Source of the DNA: Algoriphagus sp.
GTDB taxonomy: Bacteria > Bacteroidota > Bacteroidia > Cytophagales > Cyclobacteriaceae
DNA: 63,618 bases
Reading direction: 5' to 3'
Assembly (NCBI RefSeq): GCF_029254265.1
Contig: NZ_JAQWXX010000080.1
Span: 1 to 63,618, forward strand
Position numbers and translations under genes: made by a program. Below, one piece after another: positions 18,049 to 26,420 of this stretch. Within the stretch, counting starts at the first letter, position 1. Each line of letters opens with the position of its first letter. Below the pieces are notes generated by a model that was not told the origin of the DNA, did not search any database, and saw only the letters and a program-made list of their open reading frames with translations.

Positions 18049-18744
18049 ATGGCAGGCGACAAGAATAAAGAAAAAGTCATTTTAGATTCAGCGGTTGCTT
18101 TATTTACGAGTAAAGGATTTCAGTCAACCAGGATGGAGGATGTGGCAAAAAATGCTGGAATCAGTAAAGGACTTACATACTTTTATTACAAGAATAAAGA
18201 GGACTTGTTTATGGCTTTGACCAAGAAAGCTTTTGATCAGTTCAAAGATGAATTTAGAGATGTCTACAGAAGCAAGGGTAAAACTGGTTTGGAAATGCTT
18301 TCTGACCTTCTGATTAGAATCACTGCTTTTGCTAAAAAAAACCAGGTTTATTACGATTCAATTCTCAATTTTCTGGACTTAGTTAAGAAATATAACAATC
18401 CGGAAACTCGTGCACTAATTAACCCACTGATATTAGAAAGCAGTCATTTCCAGAAACTTTTAGAAATTCACCATGACCCAGCCAAAATCGGAATCATGAT
18501 TGTCAGCCAAGGACAAAAAGACGGGAGTATCAGACCTGAATTACAGCCTGAAATCACTTTTTATACCGTTTGGAGCATGATCATCGGTTATGAAAAAATG
18601 TTGGGACCAATCGAATATGAAGGAAAAGACATGAAAGTTCATCCTGAAAATTGGGAACCTGGATTTCTTCGATTAATGAACGAAATGCTGAAAGGGACTA
18701 TTCAGGCTACGAAGCCTGTGACTGTTCAGGGAAGCTTATTCTAA
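18049..18744 (+). CDS. TetR/AcrR family transcriptional regulator
   Basis: This 231-aa regulator has an N-terminal TetR helix-turn-helix at about residues 10-55 (TRMEDVAKNAGISKG followed by LTYFYYKNKEDLF). The variable C-terminal ligand domain is helical and gives no ligand clue. TetR proteins usually repress neighbouring transport or lipid genes. The neighbours here are tyrS upstream and, convergent, a DUF6122 gene, so no target is evident. Autoregulation through the upstream promoter is possible. Confidence 0.92.
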   Translation: MAGDKNKEKVILDSAVALFTSKGFQSTRMEDVAKNAGISKGLTYFYYKNKEDLFMALTKKAFDQFKDEFRDVYRSKGKTGLEMLSDLLIRITAFAKKNQVYYDSILNFLDLVKKYNNPETRALINPLILESSHFQKLLEIHHDPAKIGIMIVSQGQKDGSIRPELQPEITFYTVWSMIIGYEKMLGPIEYEGKDMKVHPENWEPGFLRLMNEMLKGTIQATKPVTVQGSLF

Positions 18745-18780
18745 TCGCAAGTTTATATTTCCCCTTGATTCCTGATGATT

Positions 18781-19167
18781 TTATAATCCAAGCCAATTTG
18801 AAGTGGCTTTGATAAGATCAAAAATTGGCGATTCCGCTAGGCAGTCACCACATTTTTGGAAGGTGAAAATGCAATCCACATAATCCGTGAGCATGTGAAA
18901 TAATAAGCCAATTCCAATGATTTTAAATGGTTTTGGGAGGAAAAGAAAAACCACATAAACCACCATCGCATAACTCGTATGAAGCGGGTGAAACTGTATG
19001 CTGCATCGGTTGGCTAGAAAAATAGGCGTCGAGAAAAGATGATCTAAATCGACTAGCATAGTAGCTAGTAGAATCAAATAGACCTTTTTCCATTCTTTTC
19101 TAAAAAAAACAAATGCAATAAAAAAAGGAAATCCAAGATGCAAAAAGTAATGTACAAGTTCCTGCAT
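18781..19167 (-). CDS. DUF6122 family membrane protein
   Basis: This 128-aa protein has three to four hydrophobic segments and conserved His/Asp positions: LVHYFLHLGFPFF at the start, MLVDLDHLF near residue 38, HPLHTSYAM near residue 60, and LLFHMLTDYVDC near residue 92. These match DUF6122, a small membrane family that resembles metal-dependent hydrolases of the YdjM type. Metal binding is inferred from the His/Asp pattern. It ends the convergent gene pair with the TetR gene, with about 36 bases between stops. Confidence 0.75.
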   Translation of the reverse strand: MQELVHYFLHLGFPFFIAFVFFRKEWKKVYLILLATMLVDLDHLFSTPIFLANRCSIQFHPLHTSYAMVVYVVFLFLPKPFKIIGIGLLFHMLTDYVDCIFTFQKCGDCLAESPIFDLIKATSNWLGL

Positions 19168-19218
19168 ATTGGATTTCCTTATTTTGATTAATTGGATCTA
19201 AGTCTATTAGCCCTCAAA

Positions 19219-20781
19219 TCAATGAACCTCCCCCATCATTTTTCGGATGATAGGTTTTAGTACAAATAGTAGCGCAGCAGATCCAAGAACAGTGTAAACG
19301 ATCAACATATATTGATCTGGCATCTGAGCTAAAGCTTCTTCAGATCCACCACTTGCCTCACCCGCGATCAAACCGGCAATCAAATTCCCTAAAGCAACAG
19401 ACAAGAACCAGATTCCCATCATTTGCCCACCATAACTTTTTGGTGCAAGCTTAGTAACCAAAGACAATCCCACTGGCGATAAACTTAACTCTCCAAATGT
19501 ATGAAGCATATAAGTCATTATTAACCAAGTTGGTGCTGCTAGATCACCTGAAGCAGCAATTTTAGCTGCAAAATACATTACCAAAAAGCCCATCCCCAGC
19601 GCGAATAATCCGAAGGCAAACTTCAAAGGAGAACTAGGCTCCATATTTCTTCGTCCTAGCCACACCCACATTGCACCGAAAATCGGAGCAAAAATGATGA
19701 TAAACATCGAGTTGATAGATTGAAAATATCCAGTAGGAATTTCCCATCCAAAAACGGTACGATCGGTGAATCGCTCTGCAAAAAGATTTAAAGTAGAACC
19801 CGCTTGCTCAAAACCAGACCAAAACATGGCAGAGAATAAGAAAAGGATTGCTATTACTCCTACCTTATTTCTGTCACCTTTATCCAATCCTCCAAAAGCA
19901 ATAACATAACCAAGATAACCAAAAGCCACCACTGCTATGATTGTACCTGATGCCCCCGCAATAGCAGAAACATCGATTGGAATTATTCCTGTAAAAAGAA
20001 CAGCGATTATGGCAATCAATGCCCCAATCACATAGGTAGTTCCTTTTTTAAGCTTATTAAAACTGATTTTTTCTTCAGCAGACTCAACTATAGGTTGATC
20101 GCCTAAACCATCTAATGCTTGGCTGGTCAGTTTATACTGAATTAAGCCTATTACCATTCCCAATCCAGCTACACCAAAACCAAGGTGCCAATCGTAAGTA
20201 GCCAAAGTGCTACAAACTATGGGAGCTATCAAAGCTCCCAAATTAATGCCCATGTAAAAAATCGAGAATCCAGCATCTCGCTTTGAACTTCCAGCAGGGT
20301 ACAATTGGCCTACGATTGAACTGATATTTGGCTTCAGAAGGCCTGTTCCAAACACAATTAAAACCAAACCCAAGAAAAAGGAATTTGTATCAAAAGCTGA
20401 AAGTGCCACTTTTTCAACCTCAGCCGTTCCAAACAAGTTTACCAGCCCTGGAAGTGCCATTGTAAAGTGCCCCAAAGCAATAATAATCCCTCCATACCAG
20501 ACTGATTTCTTCAGACCAAATAGCCGATCAGCAAGCCATCCCCCAGGTAATGCTAGTAAATAGACCCCCATTGTATAGAGACCATAGATCGCTCCTGAGG
20601 TTTTATCATCAAATCCCAACCCACCATCAATTACCGCAGTGGTCATAAAAAGGATAAGTAAAGCCCGCATTCCATAATAGCTGAATCTTTCCCACATTTC
20701 TGTGAAAAATAAGGTCATCAAACCTTTAGGATGACCAAAAACTGTTGGCCCCGCGAATTCTGAATTGAGTTGTTTTTCCAA
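19219..20781 (-). CDS. Proton-coupled di/tripeptide transporter (POT/PTR family)
   Basis: This inner-membrane protein of about 520 aa imports di- and tripeptides with protons. The family ExxERFxYYG motif is seen as EMWERFSYYGMRAL, and the second signature is FSIFYMGINLGALIAPI. About 12-14 hydrophobic helices follow. The frame is open up to an ATG at 20919, but the 46 extra residues are charged and do not resemble the family. A TTG at 20781 (giving xEKQLNSEF) places the start at the usual distance from the first helix, so I prefer it; this choice is inference. It is divergent from pckA. Confidence 0.9.
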   Translation of the reverse strand: MEKQLNSEFAGPTVFGHPKGLMTLFFTEMWERFSYYGMRALLILFMTTAVIDGGLGFDDKTSGAIYGLYTMGVYLLALPGGWLADRLFGLKKSVWYGGIIIALGHFTMALPGLVNLFGTAEVEKVALSAFDTNSFFLGLVLIVFGTGLLKPNISSIVGQLYPAGSSKRDAGFSIFYMGINLGALIAPIVCSTLATYDWHLGFGVAGLGMVIGLIQYKLTSQALDGLGDQPIVESAEEKISFNKLKKGTTYVIGALIAIIAVLFTGIIPIDVSAIAGASGTIIAVVAFGYLGYVIAFGGLDKGDRNKVGVIAILFLFSAMFWSGFEQAGSTLNLFAERFTDRTVFGWEIPTGYFQSINSMFIIIFAPIFGAMWVWLGRRNMEPSSPLKFAFGLFALGMGFLVMYFAAKIAASGDLAAPTWLIMTYMLHTFGELSLSPVGLSLVTKLAPKSYGGQMMGIWFLSVALGNLIAGLIAGEASGGSEEALAQMPDQYMLIVYTVLGSAALLFVLKPIIRKMMGEVH

Positions 20782-20993
20782 GGATAGTTTTATTTGGGTG
20801 AATTCATTTTTACAATGATAATCTATTTTCTTACTTGTTTCCAAAGTTAACCCGGAGGAAATATCCTTTAGAAACAAAATTTTCTGATGTTTGAAATGAG
20901 CTTTTACTTGGGATTCCAAGACATTGATACTTGCCGCAGAATTTTCATTGGTTTTTCTTTCGTAATCGATTGAAAAGCTAAAAAATGCAGTTT

Positions 20994-21027
20994 TTTGATC
21001 AATATTTTAGAGAAATGATTATTTTTG
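20994..21027 (+). promoter_or_regulatory. Candidate promoter of pckA
   Basis: TATTTTTG at 21020-21027 matches TAnnTTTG, and a TTTG-like -33 (TTTG at 20994-20997) lies 22 bases upstream. The start codon is 35 bases downstream. Confidence 0.6.
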
Positions 21028-21062
21028 TGGAGACAATTTTCAGTTTGTAAAACCCAAATATT

Positions 21063-22664
21063 ATGCAGGAACAAGTTCTGGAAACCCAGATCGATCCCCT
21101 GTCTTTTCTAGACTTGAAGACAAGCGGAAAAGTACACTACAACCTTCCTCCTGCCGCCTTAGTAGAACATGCTTTGGCCAGGAAGGAAGGTTTTCTTACT
21201 TCCACCGGCGCCTTGATGGCAGATACGGGCAAGTTCACAGGAAGATCTCCAAAGGATCGCTACATCGTCTTAGACGAAAAGACCAAAGAATCTGTATGGT
21301 GGGGAGATATCAATATTCCCTTCGACTCGGATAAATTCGATGCTCTTTTGGAAAAAATGAAAGTCTTCCTTCAAGATCGGGATTTATTTGTCCGAGATGC
21401 TTATGCTGGAGCGGATCCAAATCACCGTTTAAATCTTAAGGTAGTCAATACCTGGGCTTGGCATAACCTCTTTTGTAACAACATGTTTTTAAGACCATCC
21501 AAAGTAGAATTGGAAAATTTTGAACATGACTTCACTATTATCTGCGCCCCTGGTTTTGAAGCTAATCCTGAAACTGACGGAACAAAAAATCCAAATTTTG
21601 CCATCTTAAATCTTTCAAAAAGAATGATTCTAATTGGTGGTACCGGCTATGCTGGTGAGATGAAAAAGGGGATATTTTCTGTTCTCAATTTCCTCCTTCC
21701 ACATGAAAAGCAGGTGCTTTCAATGCATTGCTCAGCAAATGTGGGAAAGGATCAGGATACCGCAATCTTTTTTGGACTTTCAGGAACTGGTAAGACCACG
21801 CTATCCGCAGATCCCAACCGGAGCTTGATTGGAGATGATGAGCATGGATGGACAGAATCGGGAGTTTTCAATTTCGAAGGTGGCTGCTACGCAAAAGTAA
21901 TTGACCTTACACGTGAAAAAGAACCTGAGATTTGGGATGCCATTCGTTTTGGCGCCATCGTAGAGAATACCAGATTCAAACCGGATTCCCGAGAAGTTGA
22001 TTTTGAAAATAAATCTATCACTGAGAATACACGAACTGCCTACCCAATTAATTTTATTCCAAATGCGCTTTCCCCTTCGACGTCAGGAATTCCGCAGAAT
22101 ATTTTCTTTTTGACAGCGGATGCATTTGGAGTGATTCCTCCTATTTCCAAACTCAATAAAAGTCAGGCAATGTACCATTTCATTTCAGGGTATACAGCCA
22201 AAGTTGCCGGAACAGAAATGGGGATCACAGAGCCGAAACTTACCTTCTCAGCTTGTTTTGGTGCTGCATTTTTACCTTTACATCCAACTGAATATGCAAC
22301 ACTATTTGGGGAGAAAATGGAAAAACACGAAACTAACGTTTGGTTGATCAATACTGGATGGACTGGTGGTGCTTATGGAACAGGATCAAGAATGAAACTC
22401 TCCTATACCAGAGCGATGATCACCGCAGCACTTGAAGGGAAACTAGATAAAGTAGAATATAAGAGTCATCCAATCTTTGGTTTCCAAGTACCTCAAACTT
22501 GTCCTAATGTTCCTGCAGAAGTACTAAACCCAAGAAATACTTGGGAAAACCTTGAGGATTATGATAGACAAGCAAGTACGCTTGCCAAAGCTTTCCGCGA
22601 TAACTTCAAGAAATTCGAAGATTTTGCAACCGCGGATATTTTGGAAGGATCACCCTTAGGTTGA
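21063..22664 (+). CDS. pckA: Phosphoenolpyruvate carboxykinase (ATP)
   Basis: This 533-aa enzyme converts oxaloacetate and ATP to phosphoenolpyruvate, the entry step of gluconeogenesis. The P-loop is FFGLSGTGKTTLSADP near residues 236-251. The RSPKDRYIV motif near residue 55 binds substrate, and the metal-binding stretch GDDEHGW follows the P-loop. The length matches the ATP-dependent family. Its own promoter and a strong terminator mark a single-gene unit. Confidence 0.97.
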   Translation: MQEQVLETQIDPLSFLDLKTSGKVHYNLPPAALVEHALARKEGFLTSTGALMADTGKFTGRSPKDRYIVLDEKTKESVWWGDINIPFDSDKFDALLEKMKVFLQDRDLFVRDAYAGADPNHRLNLKVVNTWAWHNLFCNNMFLRPSKVELENFEHDFTIICAPGFEANPETDGTKNPNFAILNLSKRMILIGGTGYAGEMKKGIFSVLNFLLPHEKQVLSMHCSANVGKDQDTAIFFGLSGTGKTTLSADPNRSLIGDDEHGWTESGVFNFEGGCYAKVIDLTREKEPEIWDAIRFGAIVENTRFKPDSREVDFENKSITENTRTAYPINFIPNALSPSTSGIPQNIFFLTADAFGVIPPISKLNKSQAMYHFISGYTAKVAGTEMGITEPKLTFSACFGAAFLPLHPTEYATLFGEKMEKHETNVWLINTGWTGGAYGTGSRMKLSYTRAMITAALEGKLDKVEYKSHPIFGFQVPQTCPNVPAEVLNPRNTWENLEDYDRQASTLAKAFRDNFKKFEDFATADILEGSPLG

Positions 22665-22677
22665 AAATAGAATGAAG

Positions 22678-22711
22678 AAAATCCCACAATTCAAATTGTG
22701 GGATTTTTTTT
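22678..22711 (+). terminator. Rho-independent terminator of pckA
   Basis: Arms ATCCCACAAT (22681-22690) and ATTGTGGGAT (22695-22704), loop TCAA, followed by a T-run. Confidence 0.85.
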
Positions 22712-22832
22712 GAACGAAGTTTAGGTTTTTACTTTCTAGTAATAATCAATCTATTTATTGAAATTTTACTATATAAGTTCATTGACTATGCTTTATTCAA
22801 GTATTTGAAAAAAAGAAGTAAATAAAATTCTC

Positions 22833-22864
22833 TTTAGGTACTTCGCTTTAAAATTCTATTTTTG
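22833..22864 (+). promoter_or_regulatory. Candidate promoter of cyclophilin gene
   Basis: TATTTTTG at 22857-22864 matches TAnnTTTG, with a near-match -33 TTTA at 22833-22836, 20 bases upstream. The start codon is 50 bases downstream. Confidence 0.5.
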
Positions 22865-22914
22865 CAATTCTAAATCGAAAAAGAAATAAACATTCTAACA
22901 AGATATTACTACTC

Positions 22915-23352
22915 ATGAAAACAGGAGAGATCAAAACAGCCAAAGGCACTATGAAAGTAGATTTTTATGAAAAAGATGCTCCAAACACTGTGAAAAATTT
23001 TGTGGATTTAGCGAACAAAGGCTTCTATGATGGTCTGACCTTTCATCGGGTTATTCCAAACTTCGTAATTCAAGGTGGTTGCCCTATCGGAAATGGTGCA
23101 GGTGGACCTGGATATAAAATTGATTGCGAATTGACAGGTGAGAACCAATATCACGATCGTGGTGTATTATCCATGGCTCATGCAGGTAGAAATACCGGTG
23201 GTTCTCAGTTTTTCATTTGTCATAGCCGCGACAATACTGCTCATTTAGACCGGAATCATACTTGCTTCGGTAAAGTAGTAGAAGGTCTAGAGGTAATCGA
23301 CGCGATCAAAGCTGGAGATGTAATCGAAAAGATCACGATCTCAGAATCTTAA
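22915..23352 (+). CDS. Cyclophilin-type peptidyl-prolyl cis-trans isomerase
   Basis: This 145-aa enzyme isomerises Xaa-Pro bonds to help folding. The cyclophilin core is complete: [15 protein letters not shown] (active-site Arg and Phe), [15 protein letters not shown], and [15 protein letters not shown]. No signal peptide is present, so this is a cytoplasmic form of minimal length. It has a candidate promoter and a shared terminator. Confidence 0.95.
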   Translation: MKTGEIKTAKGTMKVDFYEKDAPNTVKNFVDLANKGFYDGLTFHRVIPNFVIQGGCPIGNGAGGPGYKIDCELTGENQYHDRGVLSMAHAGRNTGGSQFFICHSRDNTAHLDRNHTCFGKVVEGLEVIDAIKAGDVIEKITISES

Positions 23353-23371
23353 AATCAAAAGAATTAGAACT

Positions 23372-23407
23372 AAAAGGCTCCAATCTTATAAGATTGGAGC
23401 CTTTTTT
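23372..23407. terminator. Bidirectional rho-independent terminator
   Basis: Arms AAAAGGCTCCAATCTT (23372-23387) and AAGATTGGAGCCTTTT (from 23390), with a T-run. It separates the cyclophilin gene from the converging ceramidase-like gene. Confidence 0.88.
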
Positions 23408-24962
23408 ATTTCAGTTCTTTCAAAATTTTTAAGACCGATGAATGAATTTTCGGTGCAGTTTCCGGGCCAAGGGAATTGATTTCTCCGTATGGTCTATCTT
23501 GATTCTTGTAGGTGAAAGGCGGCTCAACATCCCATTGGCTTTTTGGAATGATATAACCAACCATATCATTTGACATCCCTGCAAAAAACTTAAACTGACC
23601 TGGTATTTGAGTTTGAAGAGCAGGTACCTCCAAAGGCTGAATTCCAAAATCACCTCCAGATGGACTCTCTATCCCTCCATGCAAAATCTCAGGATAAAGT
23701 TCTCCAGGCACATGCACAAAAGTAGCTGGGCCGAGTTTCCATGCTGCAACTTCCGATCGGATGTGTTTCCATTTGGTAAAACCCCGATCAAAAATCCCCA
23801 GATAAGCAGCTAAATGAAATAGCTTGTTATCCATTTTCAACTCGATAGTCTCAGCTCTGACGGCTAAATTGGATTTACTCACTTCTAGGTAAGAGCTATC
23901 ACGAAGTGTTTCCAAGGTAACTTTTGCTAAAGCCCTCCCTTGAGCGATTATTTTTTCCGGATTTTGTTTTTGAAATTTTTCTTTTGAAAAAGGATCTATC
24001 AATTCCATAGATGGATGTGTCGTCATCAATCCACCTATAGCACCATTCAGGAAAATTGCCACACCTCCTACTCCTTCCATCAAAACACTATCCTTTTCCA
24101 CAATTCCATTTTCCACCATTTCTCTCCAGTGATGGGCAAAGTCTGAACTCACCTCAATATTTTCTAACCAAAGCGTCTCGGGGTGATTTCCCCAATTCAT
24201 GATCGTACCAAGTGTTTCATAAGTTTCGGCATCCAGCACTTGCATTAATTTTAGACCAGCATCTAAAACTTGTGGATCTCGGGTGTCGCCAACAAGTGGT
24301 TTCAACTTTTCCTGCTCTTCTGAAAATCGAAATACTGCCTTTCTTTTATTTTCTGAAGCTTGCTTCACTGCTTCTTGTATCCCTTTTTGAACTTGATTAA
24401 GATAAGCCGGATCAACCCCTCTCTCATATTGGGAAGCTCCCCACATCCCCATCAAGTCCGGGGAAGAATGTACATGAGTACTCGTAATGATTACATAATC
24501 CAACTCCGGATTCATTTCCTGAATCAATTTCCGACTGGCAATTACCTCGTCATTTCCAAACCCTATCATATCAATTACTACCAAAGCCATTTTCACATCA
24601 CCGGCATCCAAGACCATCGCTCTTACCCAAAGTGGATCTAAAACTGCTTGAGCCGCTCTCCCTGTATGAAAACCTGCCAGCCAAACTCCGTCAAACTTCC
24701 CGTTCCCATTCGTATCAGAAAAGGTATCCCCATCTTCAGGATTATATCTGGCGTCACCATTGGTATCGACCCAAGTTTCAGTGATTTCGGGGCTGATATC
24801 TATTTTAGAAAAGCCTGCCTGTATATCATTTTGGCTGGATTGAAGATTTAGATCGATCCAATAGCCTTTGTGACGATCCCTGAATTGGTAAAGTGAAAAA
24901 ATCCAAGCTGCCAAAACCAGAATTACAATTAGGCTGAAAAGAAACAAAAGGATTTTCTTCAT
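23406..24962 (-). CDS. Neutral/alkaline ceramidase-like exported hydrolase
   Basis: This 518-aa protein has an N-terminal membrane anchor or signal (residues 4-27) and the neutral/alkaline non-lysosomal ceramidase N-terminal domain. Zinc-ligand motifs are visible as STHVHSSPDLMG near residue 160 and NWGNHPETL near residue 256. An Asp/Asn/Gly-rich insert (DTNGDARYNPEDGD, then DTNGNGKFDG, residues about 67-92) resembles calcium-binding loops. The ceramidase C-terminal domain appears missing or short, so the substrate may differ from ceramide. Sphingolipids occur in many Bacteroidota, which makes a lipid role plausible but unproven. Confidence 0.82.
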   Translation of the reverse strand: MKKILLFLFSLIVILVLAAWIFSLYQFRDRHKGYWIDLNLQSSQNDIQAGFSKIDISPEITETWVDTNGDARYNPEDGDTFSDTNGNGKFDGVWLAGFHTGRAAQAVLDPLWVRAMVLDAGDVKMALVVIDMIGFGNDEVIASRKLIQEMNPELDYVIITSTHVHSSPDLMGMWGASQYERGVDPAYLNQVQKGIQEAVKQASENKRKAVFRFSEEQEKLKPLVGDTRDPQVLDAGLKLMQVLDAETYETLGTIMNWGNHPETLWLENIEVSSDFAHHWREMVENGIVEKDSVLMEGVGGVAIFLNGAIGGLMTTHPSMELIDPFSKEKFQKQNPEKIIAQGRALAKVTLETLRDSSYLEVSKSNLAVRAETIELKMDNKLFHLAAYLGIFDRGFTKWKHIRSEVAAWKLGPATFVHVPGELYPEILHGGIESPSGGDFGIQPLEVPALQTQIPGQFKFFAGMSNDMVGYIIPKSQWDVEPPFTYKNQDRPYGEINSLGPETAPKIHSSVLKILKELK

Positions 24963-25104
24963 TGGGTTTATTGATTTAAGGGATAAGTGAGGTTGGAATT
25001 CAAATTAATAGAAATATTCCCAAACTCTAAAAACCTCTAACATAAGGATTACTATAATTTTCTTGGAATGGTTATTGTCCAAAGGGAAAAACAATTTCTT
25101 AACT

Positions 25105-25704
25105 ATGACTAGATCAATTTTATTCATCAGTATCATTTTAATTTCGGCTTTTTCAGAAGTTAAGACTCAGCGATACGGAACAACATTAGGTATCCGGATG
25201 GGAAATAATCAAATCAGTAGAACTTTTGGTATTACTGCTCAGCAACGGATTGCTGAGCATGCCAGTTTGGAGGCGATTCTTCAATCTGATTTTAACCTCA
25301 ACAGTACCTTTTCCATTTTAGCTAAAAAGCATCACCCTATCATTTCTAAGCGCTTCAATTATTATTATGGTGCCGGTCTTTCACTGGGAAAAGAAGAGAG
25401 TTATGTAAAGAATGAAAGCGATCAAACCATTATTAGAACCTATGGTAACAATACTACAGGTGTAGATTTGATTGGGGGAATAGAAATGACACTTCTCAAT
25501 ACAGTCATTTCCCTAGACTACAAACCAAATATCAATTTGGTAGGAAGATCTGAGTTTTATCGTGGGCAAATAGGACTATCCGCACGCATGGTATTGGTAA
25601 AAAGTAAAGAACAGAAAAAGAAACAGCGTCAGCGCCAAAAGGCACGAAATAAGCAAAACAAACCGAGTTTTAATGAAAAGCTAGATGCTATTTTTAAAAA
25701 ATAG
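25105..25704 (+). CDS. Putative outer-membrane beta-barrel/secreted protein, unknown
   Basis: This protein of about 199 aa has a signal peptide (MTRSILFISIILISAFSEV, cleavage near KTQ). The body alternates hydrophobic and polar residues in short strands (YGTTLGIRMG, YYYGAGLSLG), as in small porin-like barrels. The C-terminus is highly basic (about 180-205, rich in K, Q and R), which is unusual. The frame opens at 25063, but ATG 25105 directly precedes the signal peptide and is preferred. No family is recognised. It converges with the RNA methyltransferase gene, with only two bases between stops. Confidence 0.7.
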   Translation: MTRSILFISIILISAFSEVKTQRYGTTLGIRMGNNQISRTFGITAQQRIAEHASLEAILQSDFNLNSTFSILAKKHHPIISKRFNYYYGAGLSLGKEESYVKNESDQTIIRTYGNNTTGVDLIGGIEMTLLNTVISLDYKPNINLVGRSEFYRGQIGLSARMVLVKSKEQKKKQRQRQKARNKQNKPSFNEKLDAIFKK

Positions 25705-25706
25705 AT

Positions 25707-26393
25707 TTATGAATTGATCTTTTTTAGATAAGCTTTTTCGTGTAAATCCGCACGCTTGACCACTGATTGATACCATTTCATTCGGAGCGTATTTTTCTCA
25801 TCTTCTGATAAAAAATAGTTTTCTATCCCTGCTTGCTTGGCCTTATTCGTCAATTCATAAAGAAATATTGAGGCGGAAACGGAGATATTAAAGCTTTCTG
25901 TAAAGCCCATCATTGGAATATGCACAAGTCCATCTGCATGATCCTTCACTTCCTGACTGATTCCTTCATGCTCATTACCAAATACCAATGCCATTTTTTC
26001 CGAAGGATCTAAGTCATGAATACTCATCGATCCAGGAGCAGGACTGGTACCATAAATCTTATATCCAGTAGCTTTTAGCTTTCCAAAACATTCTTCGACT
26101 GCCGAACCTTCCGGGTTGTAATATTTATGAAGATCAACCCAATGGGAAGCTCCTCGTGTGACGTATGGATTGACTTTATATTGGTTGGTCCGCTCAATCA
26201 CATGAACATCCTGAAGCCCAAAGCAATCACAGGTACGAAGAACTGCACTGGCATTATGAGGCTTGAAAATATCTTCCAAAACAACCGTAAAATGCCTCGT
26301 TCGCTGAGCCAAAACAGACTCAATGATAGACTTTCTACTTTCTGAAAGATAAGTTTTCAAGTAATCCAAAAATCCTTGATCGTAATGCTCCAT
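25707..26393 (-). CDS. TrmH-family RNA 2'-O-methyltransferase
   Basis: This 228-aa SPOUT-class enzyme probably methylates the 2'-OH of a tRNA guanosine (Gm18-type). Family motifs are DIFKPHNASAVLRTCDCFG (motif 1, near residue 40), ALVFGNEHEGISQEV (motif 2, near 135) and IPMMGFTESFNISVSASI (motif 3, near 165), which together form the SAM-binding knot. Whether the target is tRNA or rRNA cannot be told, though the length and motif 3 favour TrmH. It is 27 bases downstream of parC and may be cotranscribed. Confidence 0.88.
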   Translation of the reverse strand: MEHYDQGFLDYLKTYLSESRKSIIESVLAQRTRHFTVVLEDIFKPHNASAVLRTCDCFGLQDVHVIERTNQYKVNPYVTRGASHWVDLHKYYNPEGSAVEECFGKLKATGYKIYGTSPAPGSMSIHDLDPSEKMALVFGNEHEGISQEVKDHADGLVHIPMMGFTESFNISVSASIFLYELTNKAKQAGIENYFLSEDEKNTLRMKWYQSVVKRADLHEKAYLKKINS

Positions 26394-26420
26394 TCGTTTA
26401 AAACGATGAATCGGGACTAC

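Noticed and set aside
19219..20919. Long N-terminal extension of the peptide transporter from ATG 20919
   Set aside because: The 46 extra residues are polar, do not match the family, and leave no room for the usual leader; TTG 20781 gives the normal family start.
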